A DNA stretch of 64,000 bases from JAVEDQ01 sp963783105 (GCA_963783105.1 CAWAMI010000002.1:310001-374000), one strand, 5' to 3'. Numbered from the stretch's first letter, positions 48,851-57,956 are shown. The notes: a model not told the origin generated them from the sequence alone. Program-made: numbers and translations.

Positions 48851-50083
48851 ATGCGCACCTCGGTCTTCGGCCTCGTACTCGCCGGCGGAGAGGGCAAACG
48901 CCTGATGCCGCTGACGCGCGACCGCGCCAAGCCGGCCGTGCCGTTCGGGGGCAACTACCGGCTGGTCGACTTCGCCCTGTCGAACCTGGTCAACGCCGGG
49001 TTCCTCCGGGTCGCGGTGCTGACCCAGTACAAGAGCCACAGCCTCGACCGGCACATCGCGACGACCTGGCGGATGTCCCCGCTGCTCGGCAACTACGTGA
49101 CGCCGGTGCCTGCCCAGATGCGGCGCGGCCCCCGTTGGTTCGCGGGCTCGGCCGACGCGATCTACCAGAACCTCAACCTGATCGGGGACGAGCGGCCCGA
49201 CTACGTCTGCGTGTTCGGGGCCGACAACATCTACCGGATGGACCCGCGGCAGATGGTCGACGCCCACCGCGCGTCCGGAGCCGGCGTGACGGTCGCCGCG
49301 CTGCGCGTGCCGCGGGAGCAGGCGGACCAGTTCGGGGTCATCGAGACCCAGCCGGGATCTGCCCGCATCGCGCGGTTCCTGGAGAAGCCGGCGACGGCCG
49401 AGGGGCTCCCCGACGCGCCGGATCAGATCTTCGCCTCGATGGGCAACTACGTGTTCAGCACGTCGGCGCTGGTGGACGCGGTGACGCGGGACGCGGCCGA
49501 CGAGTCCAGCGCCCACGACCTGGGGGGGAGCATCCTGCCCGACATGGTCGCCCGCGGTGACGCGGCGGTGTACGACTTCACCACCAACGTTCTGCCGGGC
49601 GAGACCGAGCGCGACCGCGGCTACTGGCGCGACGTCGGAACCATCGACGCCTACTACGACGCCCACATGGACCTCGTGTCGGTGCATCCGATCTTCAACC
49701 TGTACAACCTCGAGTGGCCGATCCTCACGCTGCCGGAGCCGCTGCCGCCGGCCAAGTTCGTCTTCGAGGACCCCGGCCGCACGGGGCACGCGGTTGACTC
49801 GCTGGTCTGCCCCGGGGTCATCGTCTCCGGCGGCGAGGTGCGGCACAGCGTGCTGTCGCCGGAGGTGCGCGTGCACTCCTACGCCACCGTCGAGAACTCC
49901 GTGCTGCTGCCCGGGGTCGAGGTCGGCCGGGGCGCCGTCGTGCGCAACGCCATCCTGGACAAGAACGTCGTGGTTCCGCCCGGCGCGCGCATCGGCGTCG
50001 ACCCCGACGCCGACCGCGAGCGCTACACCGTCTCGGCCGAAGGGGTGGTCGTGCTCGGCAAGGGCCAGAAGGTGCACCCGTGA
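48851..50083 (+). CDS. glgC: Glucose-1-phosphate adenylyltransferase
   Basis: 410 aa. The nucleotide loop is LVLAGGEGKRLMPLTRDRAKPAVPFGG. Further motifs are GSADAIYQNL, VFGADNIYRMD, GVIETQ, FLEKP, MGNYVFST and GYWRDVGTIDAYYDA. The C-terminal left-handed beta-helix (VIVSGGEVRHSVLSPEVRVHSYATVENSVL) is complete. It makes ADP-glucose from ATP and glucose-1-phosphate. It overlaps glgM by GTGA, so the substrate producer and user are coupled. Confidence 0.96.
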   Translation: MRTSVFGLVLAGGEGKRLMPLTRDRAKPAVPFGGNYRLVDFALSNLVNAGFLRVAVLTQYKSHSLDRHIATTWRMSPLLGNYVTPVPAQMRRGPRWFAGSADAIYQNLNLIGDERPDYVCVFGADNIYRMDPRQMVDAHRASGAGVTVAALRVPREQADQFGVIETQPGSARIARFLEKPATAEGLPDAPDQIFASMGNYVFSTSALVDAVTRDAADESSAHDLGGSILPDMVARGDAAVYDFTTNVLPGETERDRGYWRDVGTIDAYYDAHMDLVSVHPIFNLYNLEWPILTLPEPLPPAKFVFEDPGRTGHAVDSLVCPGVIVSGGEVRHSVLSPEVRVHSYATVENSVLLPGVEVGRGAVVRNAILDKNVVVPPGARIGVDPDADRERYTVSAEGVVVLGKGQKVHP

Positions 50084-51300
50084 GCACCCCGGCAGGGGCC
50101 ACGCTGCGGGTCGGGCTCCTGAGCCGCGAGTACCCGCCCGAGGTCTACGGCGGCGCGGGGGTGCACGTCGAGTACCTCTCCCGCGAGCTGGCCAAGCGTG
50201 TCGGGCTGTCGGTGCACGCCTGGGGCACGCCCGACGCTCCGGCGGCGGGGCACGTCGCCTGGGAGGCCCTCGCGGGGTCGGCCCCGCACCTCGCGGCGCT
50301 CCGCGCGGTCAGCATCGACCTCACCATGGCCGCCGCGGTCGAGGGCGTGGACCTCGTGCACAGCCACACCTGGTACGCCAACTTCGCCGGGCACCTGGCG
50401 AAGTTGATCTACGGCGTCCCGCACGTCGCCACCGTGCACAGCCTCGAGCCGCTCCGGCCGTGGAAGGCGGAGCAGCTCGGCGGTGGCTACGCGCTGTCGA
50501 GCTTCTGCGAGCGCACCGCCCTCGAGGCCGCGGACGCCGTCGTCGCCGTCTCCGCCGAGAACCGGCGGGACATCCTGCGCGTCTACCCCGACGTCGACCC
50601 GGAGAGGGTCGGCGTCATCTACAACGGCATCGACGCCGACGAGTACCGGCCGGACCCGAACACCGACGTCCTCGAGCGGCACGGCATCGATCCGGACCGA
50701 CCGATCGTGCTGTTCGTCGGCCGCATCACCCGGCAGAAGGGTGTCGGGCACCTGGCCCGCGCCGCACGCCGGATCGACCCGGCGGCTCAGGTCGTGCTGT
50801 GCGCCGGCGCCCCCGACACCCCGGAGATCGAAGCCGAGGTGAGTTCCCTGGTCGAGGAGGCGTCGCGGACCCGGGACGTCCACTGGATCTCGGGGATGCT
50901 CGACATCCGCGAGAAGATCCAGCTGCTCTCCCACGCCACCGTCTTCGTCTGCCCCTCGATCTACGAACCGCTCGGCATCGTCAACCTCGAGGCGATGGCG
51001 TGCGGTGCGGCCGTGGTCGCGACCAGGACCGGCGGCATCCCGGAGGTGGTCGTCGACGGGGAGACGGGTCTGCTCGTGCCGCTGGAGGTCGGCGACCCGA
51101 CGACCAGGGAACCGGCCGACCCGGAGGCCTTCGCCGCGGGTCTCGCCGCCGCCGTCAACGAACTCGTCGCCGACCCGGATCGGGCGGCCGACATGGGCAT
51201 CGCAGGTCGGGAGCGGGTCGTGTCGTCGTTCTCCTGGTCCGCCATCGCGGACCAGGTGATCGACCTCTACGCCGAGCTGACGAGCACGACGCGGAGCTGA
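50080..51300 (+). CDS. glgM: Alpha-maltose-1-phosphate synthase (GlgM/GlgA, GT4)
   Basis: 406 aa, GTG start. GT-B fold of family GT4: SREYPPEVYGGAGVHVEYLSREL, HSHTWYANFAGHLA, YNGIDADEYRP, FVGRITRQKGVGHLA and the EX7E motif in YEPLGIVNLEAMA. The actinobacterial proteins annotated as GlgA in this setting use ADP-glucose and glucose-1-phosphate to make maltose-1-phosphate for GlgE-dependent glucan. True glycogen synthase activity is the alternative. glgE is not in the window. Confidence 0.9.
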   Translation: MSTPAGATLRVGLLSREYPPEVYGGAGVHVEYLSRELAKRVGLSVHAWGTPDAPAAGHVAWEALAGSAPHLAALRAVSIDLTMAAAVEGVDLVHSHTWYANFAGHLAKLIYGVPHVATVHSLEPLRPWKAEQLGGGYALSSFCERTALEAADAVVAVSAENRRDILRVYPDVDPERVGVIYNGIDADEYRPDPNTDVLERHGIDPDRPIVLFVGRITRQKGVGHLARAARRIDPAAQVVLCAGAPDTPEIEAEVSSLVEEASRTRDVHWISGMLDIREKIQLLSHATVFVCPSIYEPLGIVNLEAMACGAAVVATRTGGIPEVVVDGETGLLVPLEVGDPTTREPADPEAFAAGLAAAVNELVADPDRAADMGIAGRERVVSSFSWSAIADQVIDLYAELTSTTRS

Positions 51301-51462
51301 GGAGCTGTCCGGCCGTTCGACCGGCCACCCCCGGGCGTCGCCCGTCACCGACGGGGTCGCCGCGCTTCCCGTCCCGCGGCCCTTCAGCTTCTGGCCGGGA
51401 GTATTGTTGTAGTCGCGCAAATATGGGTAGGCAGCAACTACCGCGACCTCAAGGAGGAGCTC

Positions 51463-51660
51463 ATGGGCGTTCACCATTGCCCCTACTGCTCACTCGGCTT
51501 CCAACTCAAGACGGTGCTCGAGTACCACGTGCGTGAGGACCACCCGACGGCCCACGCCGACTACCCGACCGAGGAGCCGGCCGACGCCGACTGGCCGATG
51601 GCCCAGCAACCCAAGCGCTACCACTCGCGGCCGAGCTATCCCGTGCGACACGTTCCCTGA
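51463..51660 (+). CDS. Small C2H2-type zinc-finger protein
   Basis: 65 aa with AAGGAGGAG 5 bases before the ATG. It begins MGVHHCPYCSLGFQLKTVLEYHVREDH: C6-x2-C9-x12-H22-x4-H27, the spacing of a classical zinc finger. The rest is polar, with Pro, Tyr and Arg. Such proteins are rare in bacteria. Nucleic-acid or protein binding is plausible but unproven. The 162 bp gap upstream contains an AT-rich stretch (near 51400-51430) suitable for its own promoter. Confidence 0.82.
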   Translation: MGVHHCPYCSLGFQLKTVLEYHVREDHPTAHADYPTEEPADADWPMAQQPKRYHSRPSYPVRHVP

Positions 51661-51682
51661 GGGCAACCCGCCGAGGCGTCGC

Positions 51683-52831
51683 TCAGAGGCCCAGGTCGCG
51701 ACCGATGATCTCCCGCATGATCTCGTTCGAGCCGGCCCAGATCCGCGAGACGCGGGCGTCCGCCCAGGCCTGCGCCACCCGGTACTCCTGCATGTAGCCG
51801 TAGCCGCCGTAGAGCTGGACGCAGGCGTCGATCACCGCGTTCTGCGCCTCGGAGCTGTGCAGCTTGGCCTTCGCCGCGTCGACGGCGGTGAGCGTGCCGC
51901 GGACGTGGTTCTCGAGGCAGGTGTCGACGAACGCCTGGGCGACGTCGATCGCCGTCGTGAGCTCGGCGATGCGGTGCTTGTTGGCCTGGAACGAGCCGAC
52001 CGAGGCGCCGAACGCCTTGCGCTCCTTCACGTAGTCGAGCGTCTCGTCGAGCACCGCCTTCGCGTGCGCGACGTTGGAGATGGAGCAGGAGAGCCGCTCC
52101 TGCGCGAGCCGGGTCATCATCGCCGGGAAGCCGCGGTTCTCCTCGCCGATCAGGTTCTCGGCCGGCACGCGGACGTTGTCGAAGAACAACTCGGCGGTGT
52201 CCGCCTCGGGCTGCCCGACCTTGTGCAGCTTGCGGCCACGGGTGAAGCCCTCCATGCCGCCCTCGATGGCCAGCAGGGAGACGCCGCGCGCACGATCCTC
52301 GGTGTTGCCGGTCCGCACGGCGGCGATGACGAGGTCGCAGTTGTAGCCGTTGGTGATGAAGGTCTTCGAGCCGTTGACGATGTAGGAGTCGCCGTCCTTC
52401 TTGGCGGTGGTGCGTAGCGCCGCGAGGTCGGACCCGCCCGAGGGCTCGGTCATGCCGATCGCGGTGACGATCTCGCCCGAGCAGAAGCCGGGCAGCCAGC
52501 GCTTCTTCTGCTCCTCGGTGGTGAGCTCGAGCAGGTACGGCAGGCAGATGTCGGCGTGGATGGAGAAGCTCGAGCCGAGCGCCGCGCTGACCTTGGACAG
52601 CTCCTCGTTGACGACGCTGTTGAAGCGGAAGTCGTCGACGCCGCCGCCGCCGTACTCCTCGGGCACGGGGACGCCGAGCAGGCCCTGCTTGCCGGCCTCG
52701 AGCCAGGTGGGCCGGTCGATCTCCCGCTGCTCACGCATGGTCTCCATGCGGGGCTTGACCTGCCGCTCGACGAACTCGCGGGCGACGTCGCGGAACGCCT
52801 CGTGCTCTTCGTTGTAGACCGTGCGCTGCAT
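51683..52831 (-). CDS. Acyl-CoA dehydrogenase
   Basis: 382 aa from the ATG at 52831. ACAD features: PEEYGGGGVDDFRFNSVVNEELSKV, AIGMTEPSGGSDLAALRTTA (flavin and substrate contacts), AFGASVGSFQANKHRIAEL, and the C-terminal QLYGGYGYMQEYRVAQAWADARVSRIWAGSNEIMREIIGRDL. The Gly-Gly-Tyr-Gly-Tyr loop is in place. The catalytic base is not assigned with confidence. It oxidises an acyl-CoA at the alpha-beta position. It is divergent from the alcohol dehydrogenase gene with only 30 bp between starts. Confidence 0.93.
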   Translation of the reverse strand: MQRTVYNEEHEAFRDVAREFVERQVKPRMETMREQREIDRPTWLEAGKQGLLGVPVPEEYGGGGVDDFRFNSVVNEELSKVSAALGSSFSIHADICLPYLLELTTEEQKKRWLPGFCSGEIVTAIGMTEPSGGSDLAALRTTAKKDGDSYIVNGSKTFITNGYNCDLVIAAVRTGNTEDRARGVSLLAIEGGMEGFTRGRKLHKVGQPEADTAELFFDNVRVPAENLIGEENRGFPAMMTRLAQERLSCSISNVAHAKAVLDETLDYVKERKAFGASVGSFQANKHRIAELTTAIDVAQAFVDTCLENHVRGTLTAVDAAKAKLHSSEAQNAVIDACVQLYGGYGYMQEYRVAQAWADARVSRIWAGSNEIMREIIGRDLGL

Positions 52832-52861
52832 GTGTCCAGCGTAAGCGGAGACGTAGGTGCC

Positions 52862-53899
52862 ATGAGAGCCGCGCGCTTCGACCAGGCCACCAAGACCCTC
52901 GGCGTCACCGACGTCCCCATCCCCGAACCCGGCCCGCTCGACGTGCTGGTGAAGGTGCACGCCTGCGGCATCTGCCTGTCCGACGTCCACCTGCTCGACG
53001 GGTCGATGCCGGGCAGCCTCCCGGAGATCACCCCCGGCCACGAGGCTGCGGGCGTCATCGAGACCGTCGGCTCGGAGGTCCAGGGCTGGAAGCCGGGTGA
53101 CCGGGTGCTGCTGGCCGGCGGGCGCAACTGCGGCGAGTGCGCGATGTGCGTCCGCGGGCGGCTCGAGGAGTGCCTGCAGTTCCAGATCATGGGCTTCGCC
53201 TACGACGGCGCGTGGGCGGAGTACGTCGTCGTTCCGTTCTTCGCGCTGACCGAGGTGCCGGAGTCGATCCCGCTCGAGCAGGCGTGCGTGCTTGCCGACG
53301 CCGTCGCGACGCCCTACGCCGCCCTCACCGAGCGCGCCGGTCTGCGGCCCGCCGAGTCGGTCGGACTGTGGGGCATCGGTGGGCTCGGCGTCCACGCCGT
53401 GCAGATCGCCCGGATGCTCGGCGCCGCTCCGATCCTCGCCTTCGATCCGCTGCCGGAGGCCCGGCAGCGCGCGCTCGACCTCGGCGCCGACCACGCGCTC
53501 GACCCGACCGAGGACGGAGTGGTCGCCAAGGTCTGGCAGCTCACCGGGAACATGGGCCTGAACGTCGCGGTCGACCTCGTCGGCGCCAACCGCGTGCTCG
53601 CCCAGGGCGACCAGTGCCTCGGCCGCCACGGTCGGCTGGTGATGGTCGGGCTGTCCCCCGAGCCGGTCGGGCTCGGCATGGGCGCCCTGTTCGGGGTGCT
53701 CAACCACAGCCTGCTCGGGCACCTCGGCTACCGGAAGCCGCACCTCGACGAGCTGGTCCGGCTGGTCTCGACCGGCCGCCTCGACGTCTCGCGGTCGGTC
53801 AGCGACGTCATCGCGCTCGACGACGTCGCCGAGGGCGTGAAGCGACTGGAGACCAAGGAGGGCAACCCGGTCCGCATCGTGATCGATCCCCGGCGATGA
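52862..53899 (+). CDS. Zinc-dependent medium-chain alcohol dehydrogenase
   Basis: 345 aa. The catalytic zinc site uses Cys in HACGICLSD and the His-Glu of TPGHEAAG. The structural zinc motif is CGECAMCVRGRLEEC, with four cysteines. The NAD-binding motif is WGIGGLGVHAVQIARMLG. It is the MDR superfamily, class undetermined. It ends 19 bases before the aminoglycoside acetyltransferase relic and may be co-transcribed with it. Confidence 0.92.
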   Translation: MRAARFDQATKTLGVTDVPIPEPGPLDVLVKVHACGICLSDVHLLDGSMPGSLPEITPGHEAAGVIETVGSEVQGWKPGDRVLLAGGRNCGECAMCVRGRLEECLQFQIMGFAYDGAWAEYVVVPFFALTEVPESIPLEQACVLADAVATPYAALTERAGLRPAESVGLWGIGGLGVHAVQIARMLGAAPILAFDPLPEARQRALDLGADHALDPTEDGVVAKVWQLTGNMGLNVAVDLVGANRVLAQGDQCLGRHGRLVMVGLSPEPVGLGMGALFGVLNHSLLGHLGYRKPHLDELVRLVSTGRLDVSRSVSDVIALDDVAEGVKRLETKEGNPVRIVIDPRR

Positions 53900-53918
53900 C
53901 GGCTCGCCGGCGGCGTTG

Positions 53919-54461
53919 ATGCGCGTGCAGGTCGCCCACACCGCCCACGTCGACGTGACGCGGCTGGAGGAGTTCCACCGGATGCTCGTCGAGGCGTTCG
54001 CCGACGACCCGCACGGCTTCACCGACGCGGACTGGAACCACTGCCTCGGCGGCATGCACGCCTGGGTCGAGACACCCGCGGGGACGCTGATCGCACACGC
54101 CTGCGTCGTGGCTCGCCGGCTCCTGCATCAAAGACGGTCCCTGCGCTGCGGCTACGTCGAAGGGGTCGTCGTCCGCGCCGAGCGGCGCCGAGAGGGGCTG
54201 GCGGGCCGCGTCCTGGATGAGGTCGAACGCATCGTCCGGGGTGCCTACGACCTGGGCGCGCTGGGTGCCACCGCCGTCGCGGTGCCGCTGTACCGGTCGC
54301 ACGGCTGGGAGCCATGGCGGGGCCCGCTGTCGGCGCTCGCCCCCGAGGGGATCCGGCCGACCCCGGACGACTAGGGCGGCGTCTTCGTGCTCGCGAACAC
54401 GGTCCCGCTCGATCTCGACGGTGAGCTCACCTGCGACTGGCGGGAGGGCGACCTCTGGTGA
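53919..54461 (+). pseudogene. Aminoglycoside 2'-N-acetyltransferase-like GNAT gene interrupted by an in-frame TAG
   Basis: From the ATG at 53919 the product follows the chromosomal AAC(2')-I family of actinobacteria: EAFADDPHGFTDADWNHCLGGMHAWV, CGYVEGVVVR, GAYDLGALG, GWEPWRGPLSALAPEGI, TPDD. It then meets TAG at 54372-54374. The same frame continues GGVFVLANTVPLDLDGELTCDWREGDLW to TGA at 54459, which is the normal family C-terminus. So one in-frame stop removes the last 28 residues. The acetyl-CoA-binding segment is before the break (VVVRAERRREGLAGR). The shortened product may be unstable or inactive. Confidence 0.82.
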
Positions 54462-54465
54462 GCGA

Positions 54466-54515
54466 CGAAGGCCCCCGACCACAGCCTGGGTTCTAGGGGT
54501 GGTCGAGGGCCTTCG
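54466..54515. terminator. Bidirectional terminator between the acetyltransferase relic and katA
   Basis: Stem CGAAGGCCCCCGACCAC (54466-54482) and GTGGTCGAGGGCCTTCG (54499-54515), 16 of 17 pairs, 16-base loop. It starts 5 bases after the TGA at 54461 and ends 16 bases from the katA stop. Confidence 0.75.
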
Positions 54516-54530
54516 CCACGCGAGCCGGCG

Positions 54531-56174
54531 TCAGCCGGCGACGACCTCGCGTTCGTTCGGCACGCAGTGGGTCATCTGCAGGCCCTCGACGTTGCGCGGG
54601 CCGTTCTTGCCGAGGTTCTCGTAGCGCTGCTGCTCCTCCTCATTGAGGGGGTAGGTCGGCAGCGGCTCGAGGTGCCGGATGTCGTCGACGCCGATCCCCA
54701 GACCCTCGCCGACGCGGGTGCCGTACTCGTCGTCGCACAGGAAGAAGTGCCAGACCATGCGCTCCTGGATGTGCCGGTCGCACTGCGAAAGCTTGTCGAC
54801 CAGGTTGCTGATGAGCTCTTCCTTCTCCCAGTCCTGCTGGAGCTGGTAGCGCTCACCGGCCTGCTTGTAGTCGTTGCGCCGCGGGGTGCGCTCCCGGGTG
54901 ACCTGGCCGTTGATCACCGGACCCTGGGCCACCGGGCCGGGCAAGGGCGCCTCGACCGGACCGTTGAGGCTGGTCGGCTCGTAGTTGATCGACGGGTTCT
55001 GCCCCTCGACCATGTCCTGCCGGTACGCCATGGGAGCGTCCCGCTGGTTGGTTGCGACCTGCACGTTTTTCGGCGCGTTCACCGGCAGCTGCAGGTAGTT
55101 CGGGCCGACGCGGTAGCGCTGGGTGTCGCTGTAGGAGAAGGTGCGACCGACCAGCATCTTGTCGTCGGAGAAGTCGAGACCGTCGACCAGCACGCCGGTG
55201 CCGAAGGCGATCTGCTCGCTCTCCAGGAAGAAGTTCTCCGGCTTGCGGTTCAGCGTCATCGTGCCGACCTTGCGCAGCGGGAAGTCGTTCTCCGGCCACG
55301 TCTTGGTGTCGTCGAGCGGGTCGAAGTCGAGCTCGGGGTGCTCGTGGTCGTCCATCAGCTGGACGTAGAGGTCCCACTGCGGGTATTCGCCGCGGTCGAT
55401 CGCGTCGTACAGGTCCTGCGTGTGGTAGCCGATCTCCCCCTTCTGCAGCTCGGTGGCGTCCGCCGTGGTGAGCGACTTGACGCCCTGCTTCGGGAGCCAG
55501 TGGTACTTGACCAGCTGGGTCTCCCCCTCGGCGTTCACCCACTTGTAGGTGTTGACCCCGAAGCCCTGCTGGTGCCGGTAGGTGGCCGGGATGCCCCGGG
55601 GGCTGAACAGGATCGTGATCATGTGCAGCGCTTCCGGGCTCAGGTGCCAGAAGTCGAAGACGCGGTTGGCGACCTGCCGCTCGAAGGTGACCGGGTCGGG
55701 CTTCTGCGAGTGGATGAAGTCGGGGAACTTCAGCGCGTCCTTGATGAAGAACACGGCGAGGTTGTTGCCGACGAGGTCCCAGTTGCCGTCCTCGGTGTAG
55801 AACTTCACCGCGAAGCCGCGGGGGTCGCGGACCAGCTCGGAGGAGTCCCGGCCGCCGGCGACGGTGGAGAACCGGAGCGCCACGTCGGTGCGCTTGCCCT
55901 TCTCCTGGAACAGCTTGGCGCGGGTGTAGGAGCTGATCGGCTCGTCGCCGACGGTGCCGTCGGCCTCGAAGTAGCCGAACGCGGTGGCGCCGCGGGCGTG
56001 GACCACGCGCTCGGGGATGCGCTCCCGGTCGAAGTGGCTCATCTTCTCGAGCAGGTGGTAGTTCTCCAGCGTCGCCGGCCCGCGGGCTCCGACGGTGCGC
56101 GTGCTCTGGTTGTCGTAGACCGGCTGGCCCTGACGCGTGGTCAGGGTCGGGCGGTCGGCCTCGTGGGTCGTCAT
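54531..56174 (-). CDS. katA: Monofunctional heme catalase
   Basis: 547 aa, large enough for a small-to-intermediate clade catalase with an extended C-terminus. The distal His lies in RVVHARGATAFG, the distal Asn in DLVGNNLAVFF, and the proximal heme Tyr in RTFSYSDTQRYRVG. It disproportionates hydrogen peroxide. The start follows the Fur-family gene by 4 bp, forming a regulator-enzyme operon. Confidence 0.95.
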   Translation of the reverse strand: MTTHEADRPTLTTRQGQPVYDNQSTRTVGARGPATLENYHLLEKMSHFDRERIPERVVHARGATAFGYFEADGTVGDEPISSYTRAKLFQEKGKRTDVALRFSTVAGGRDSSELVRDPRGFAVKFYTEDGNWDLVGNNLAVFFIKDALKFPDFIHSQKPDPVTFERQVANRVFDFWHLSPEALHMITILFSPRGIPATYRHQQGFGVNTYKWVNAEGETQLVKYHWLPKQGVKSLTTADATELQKGEIGYHTQDLYDAIDRGEYPQWDLYVQLMDDHEHPELDFDPLDDTKTWPENDFPLRKVGTMTLNRKPENFFLESEQIAFGTGVLVDGLDFSDDKMLVGRTFSYSDTQRYRVGPNYLQLPVNAPKNVQVATNQRDAPMAYRQDMVEGQNPSINYEPTSLNGPVEAPLPGPVAQGPVINGQVTRERTPRRNDYKQAGERYQLQQDWEKEELISNLVDKLSQCDRHIQERMVWHFFLCDDEYGTRVGEGLGIGVDDIRHLEPLPTYPLNEEEQQRYENLGKNGPRNVEGLQMTHCVPNEREVVAG

Positions 56175-56178
56175 GCTC

Positions 56179-56688
56179 CTACCTCTCAGTGCTGGTCGGA
56201 CGGCGGGCGGTGTGCTCAGCAGGTGCGGGGAGTGGCGCGTCGACGGCCGCGCGGCAGTCGGCGCAGACGCCCCAGAAGATGACCTCGGCCTCGTCGACGG
56301 CGAAGTCGCCGCCCGGACCGGATGGCAGCGTCGAGGGAGTCAGAGCCGATGGGGTCAGGCACGGCGCGGTACCGACGGCGCAGTCGACGTCGACCACCAT
56401 GCCGCAGCGGCGGCAGACGAGATGATGGTGGTTGTCGCCCACGCGCAGCTCGTAGAGTGCCGCCGCCCCGGCCGGCTCGAACCGGCGCGCGATGCCCGCG
56501 CCGACGAGGGCCTTGAGCACGCCGTAGACGGCCTGCGCCGACAGGTTGGGATAGCTGCGGCGGGCGGCGTCGAGGATGCTCTCGGCGTCGCTGTGCTGGC
56601 GTTCGGCGAGCGCCGTGAGGACGAGGCTGCGCGGCACGGTCACCCGCAGGCCGGCGGCCCGCAGCGTGTCCTCCCACAGCGAAGCCAT
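56179..56688 (-). CDS. Fur-family regulator (FurA/CatR-like)
   Basis: 169 aa. Winged helix near 10-80 (LRVTVPRSLVLTALAERQHSDAESILDAARR, then LSAQAVYGVLKAL). Metal site HHHLVCRRCG and a C-terminal CADC pair that can bind zinc. An insertion rich in Ser, Pro and Thr (PSALTPSTLPSG) separates the two metal regions. Relatives next to catalases repress their own operon and respond to iron or peroxide. It is first in the operon with katA. Confidence 0.9.
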   Translation of the reverse strand: MASLWEDTLRAAGLRVTVPRSLVLTALAERQHSDAESILDAARRSYPNLSAQAVYGVLKALVGAGIARRFEPAGAAALYELRVGDNHHHLVCRRCGMVVDVDCAVGTAPCLTPSALTPSTLPSGPGGDFAVDEAEVIFWGVCADCRAAVDAPLPAPAEHTARRPTSTER

Positions 56689-56710
56689 GCAGCCAGCCCA
56701 TCACGCAGAC

Positions 56711-56732
56711 TTGAGAAGGTCAATTATTTGAG
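56711..56732 (-). promoter_or_regulatory. Candidate Fur box upstream of furA-katA
   Basis: An AT-rich island in GC-rich DNA, 22-43 bases before the regulator start. It contains the dyad TCAA-TTAT-TTGA (56720-56731) and a direct repeat TTGAG at 56711 and 56728, 17 bp apart. An AT-rich autoregulatory operator is expected at this place for a FurA/CatR-like repressor. Confidence 0.45.
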
Positions 56733-56765
56733 CTACTGAAAAGAACGGCGTCTCTCCGGCTCGCC

Positions 56766-57956
56766 TCAACCCCGGTCGAGCACGCGGAAGGTCATGCCCG
56801 CGCGCTCCAGCCGCACACGCAGCGCGTCGCCCATCGCCGTCGCGGTCGTCACCTGCCCTGCGGTCTTCGGGAGGTCGTCGAGCGCGAGGCACATGGCCGA
56901 CTCCGCCAGCATCTTCGCGGTCTCCCCGTAACCCGGGTCGCCCCCGGCCACCTCGGTGCGCACCGACTGCCCGTTCGCCGCCTCGCCGACGAACCGCACC
57001 CGGAACCAGCCCTTCTCCCGCTGTGCCTCGGACGGCCCCGAACCTGATGGGCGGAGCTTCTGCAGCAGCGTCCGGGTCGGCGGCAGCTGTGCCAGCGCGA
57101 ACAGACCGCCCGTGCCGACGGCGAGCCCGGCGGCGGTGACCGGGTTCGAGAGGGCGACGAAGTGGCTGTAGCTGAAGTCCGGACCGTAGGCCGGAAGCGC
57201 GCGCGCCGAGCGGGCGACCACCTGCGGATCGAGGCTCGGGAAGGGCAGCACCCACTTCCCGACCGCCCGGTCGTAACCGGGCGTACCGGTCACCGCACGG
57301 GCCCGACGCCCTTCCGGCCCCGGCTCCTCCCGGCGGCGCTGCCGGGCGACGGTCGTCATCTGCCGAACCCGCGAGAAGGCGGTGAGCGCCGAGGCGAACG
57401 TCCCTCCCGAGAAGGTGCCGCCCGCCGTGACGTAGCCCTTCACCCGCAGCGGCTGGTCGTCGGGCAGCTGCTCGACGGTGAACAGCGCACCGAGATCGTG
57501 CGGGATCGAATCGAAGCCGCACGCGTGCACCAGCCGCGCGCCCGTGGCCTCGGCCCGCGCCCCGTGCTGCAGGTACATCCGGTCGACGAACTCCGGCTCA
57601 CCGGTGAGGTCGACGTAGTCGCTGCCGACCTCGGCGCACGCGGCCACGAGCGGCTCGCCGTACTCCAGGTACGGGCCGACAGTCGTCGCCACGACCTTCG
57701 CCCGCTCCGCGACCCGGCGCAGCGAGCCGTGGTCGGTGACGTCGGCCTCGAGGATCTCCAGCTGCTCGCCGGAGCCGAAGCGCTCGTGCAGGTCGTCGCG
57801 CAGCCGCTCGAGCTTGCTCCGGTTGCGGCCGGCGATCCCCCACCGCAGGTCGGCCGGCGCGTGCTCGGCGAGGTAGGCCGCGGTCAGCCCACCCGTGAAG
57901 CCGGTGGCACCGAAGAGCACCACGTCGAGGACATCGGGGCTGGCTGGCTGGCTCAT
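56766..57956 (-). CDS. Saccharopine dehydrogenase-like / trans-acting enoyl reductase-like protein
   Basis: 396 aa. The N-terminal NADP-binding fold is VVLFGATGFTGGLTAAYL, then GIAGRNRSKLERL, TTVGPYLEYGEPLVAACAEVGSDYVDLTGEPEF and HACGFDSIPHDLGALF. The C-terminal half includes PGYGETAKMLAESAM. Mycobacterial relatives (Rv2449c/Rv2953 type) include an enoyl reductase acting with polyketide synthases; most are uncharacterised. No polyketide synthase is nearby, so the substrate is open. Confidence 0.88.
   Translation of the reverse strand: MSQPASPDVLDVVLFGATGFTGGLTAAYLAEHAPADLRWGIAGRNRSKLERLRDDLHERFGSGEQLEILEADVTDHGSLRRVAERAKVVATTVGPYLEYGEPLVAACAEVGSDYVDLTGEPEFVDRMYLQHGARAEATGARLVHACGFDSIPHDLGALFTVEQLPDDQPLRVKGYVTAGGTFSGGTFASALTAFSRVRQMTTVARQRRREEPGPEGRRARAVTGTPGYDRAVGKWVLPFPSLDPQVVARSARALPAYGPDFSYSHFVALSNPVTAAGLAVGTGGLFALAQLPPTRTLLQKLRPSGSGPSEAQREKGWFRVRFVGEAANGQSVRTEVAGGDPGYGETAKMLAESAMCLALDDLPKTAGQVTTATAMGDALRVRLERAGMTFRVLDRG

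Noticed and set aside
52832..54055. N-terminal extension of the acyl-CoA dehydrogenase frame up to 54055
   Set aside because: The family start MQRTVYNEEHEAF is at 52831, and the extension lies antisense to the alcohol dehydrogenase.
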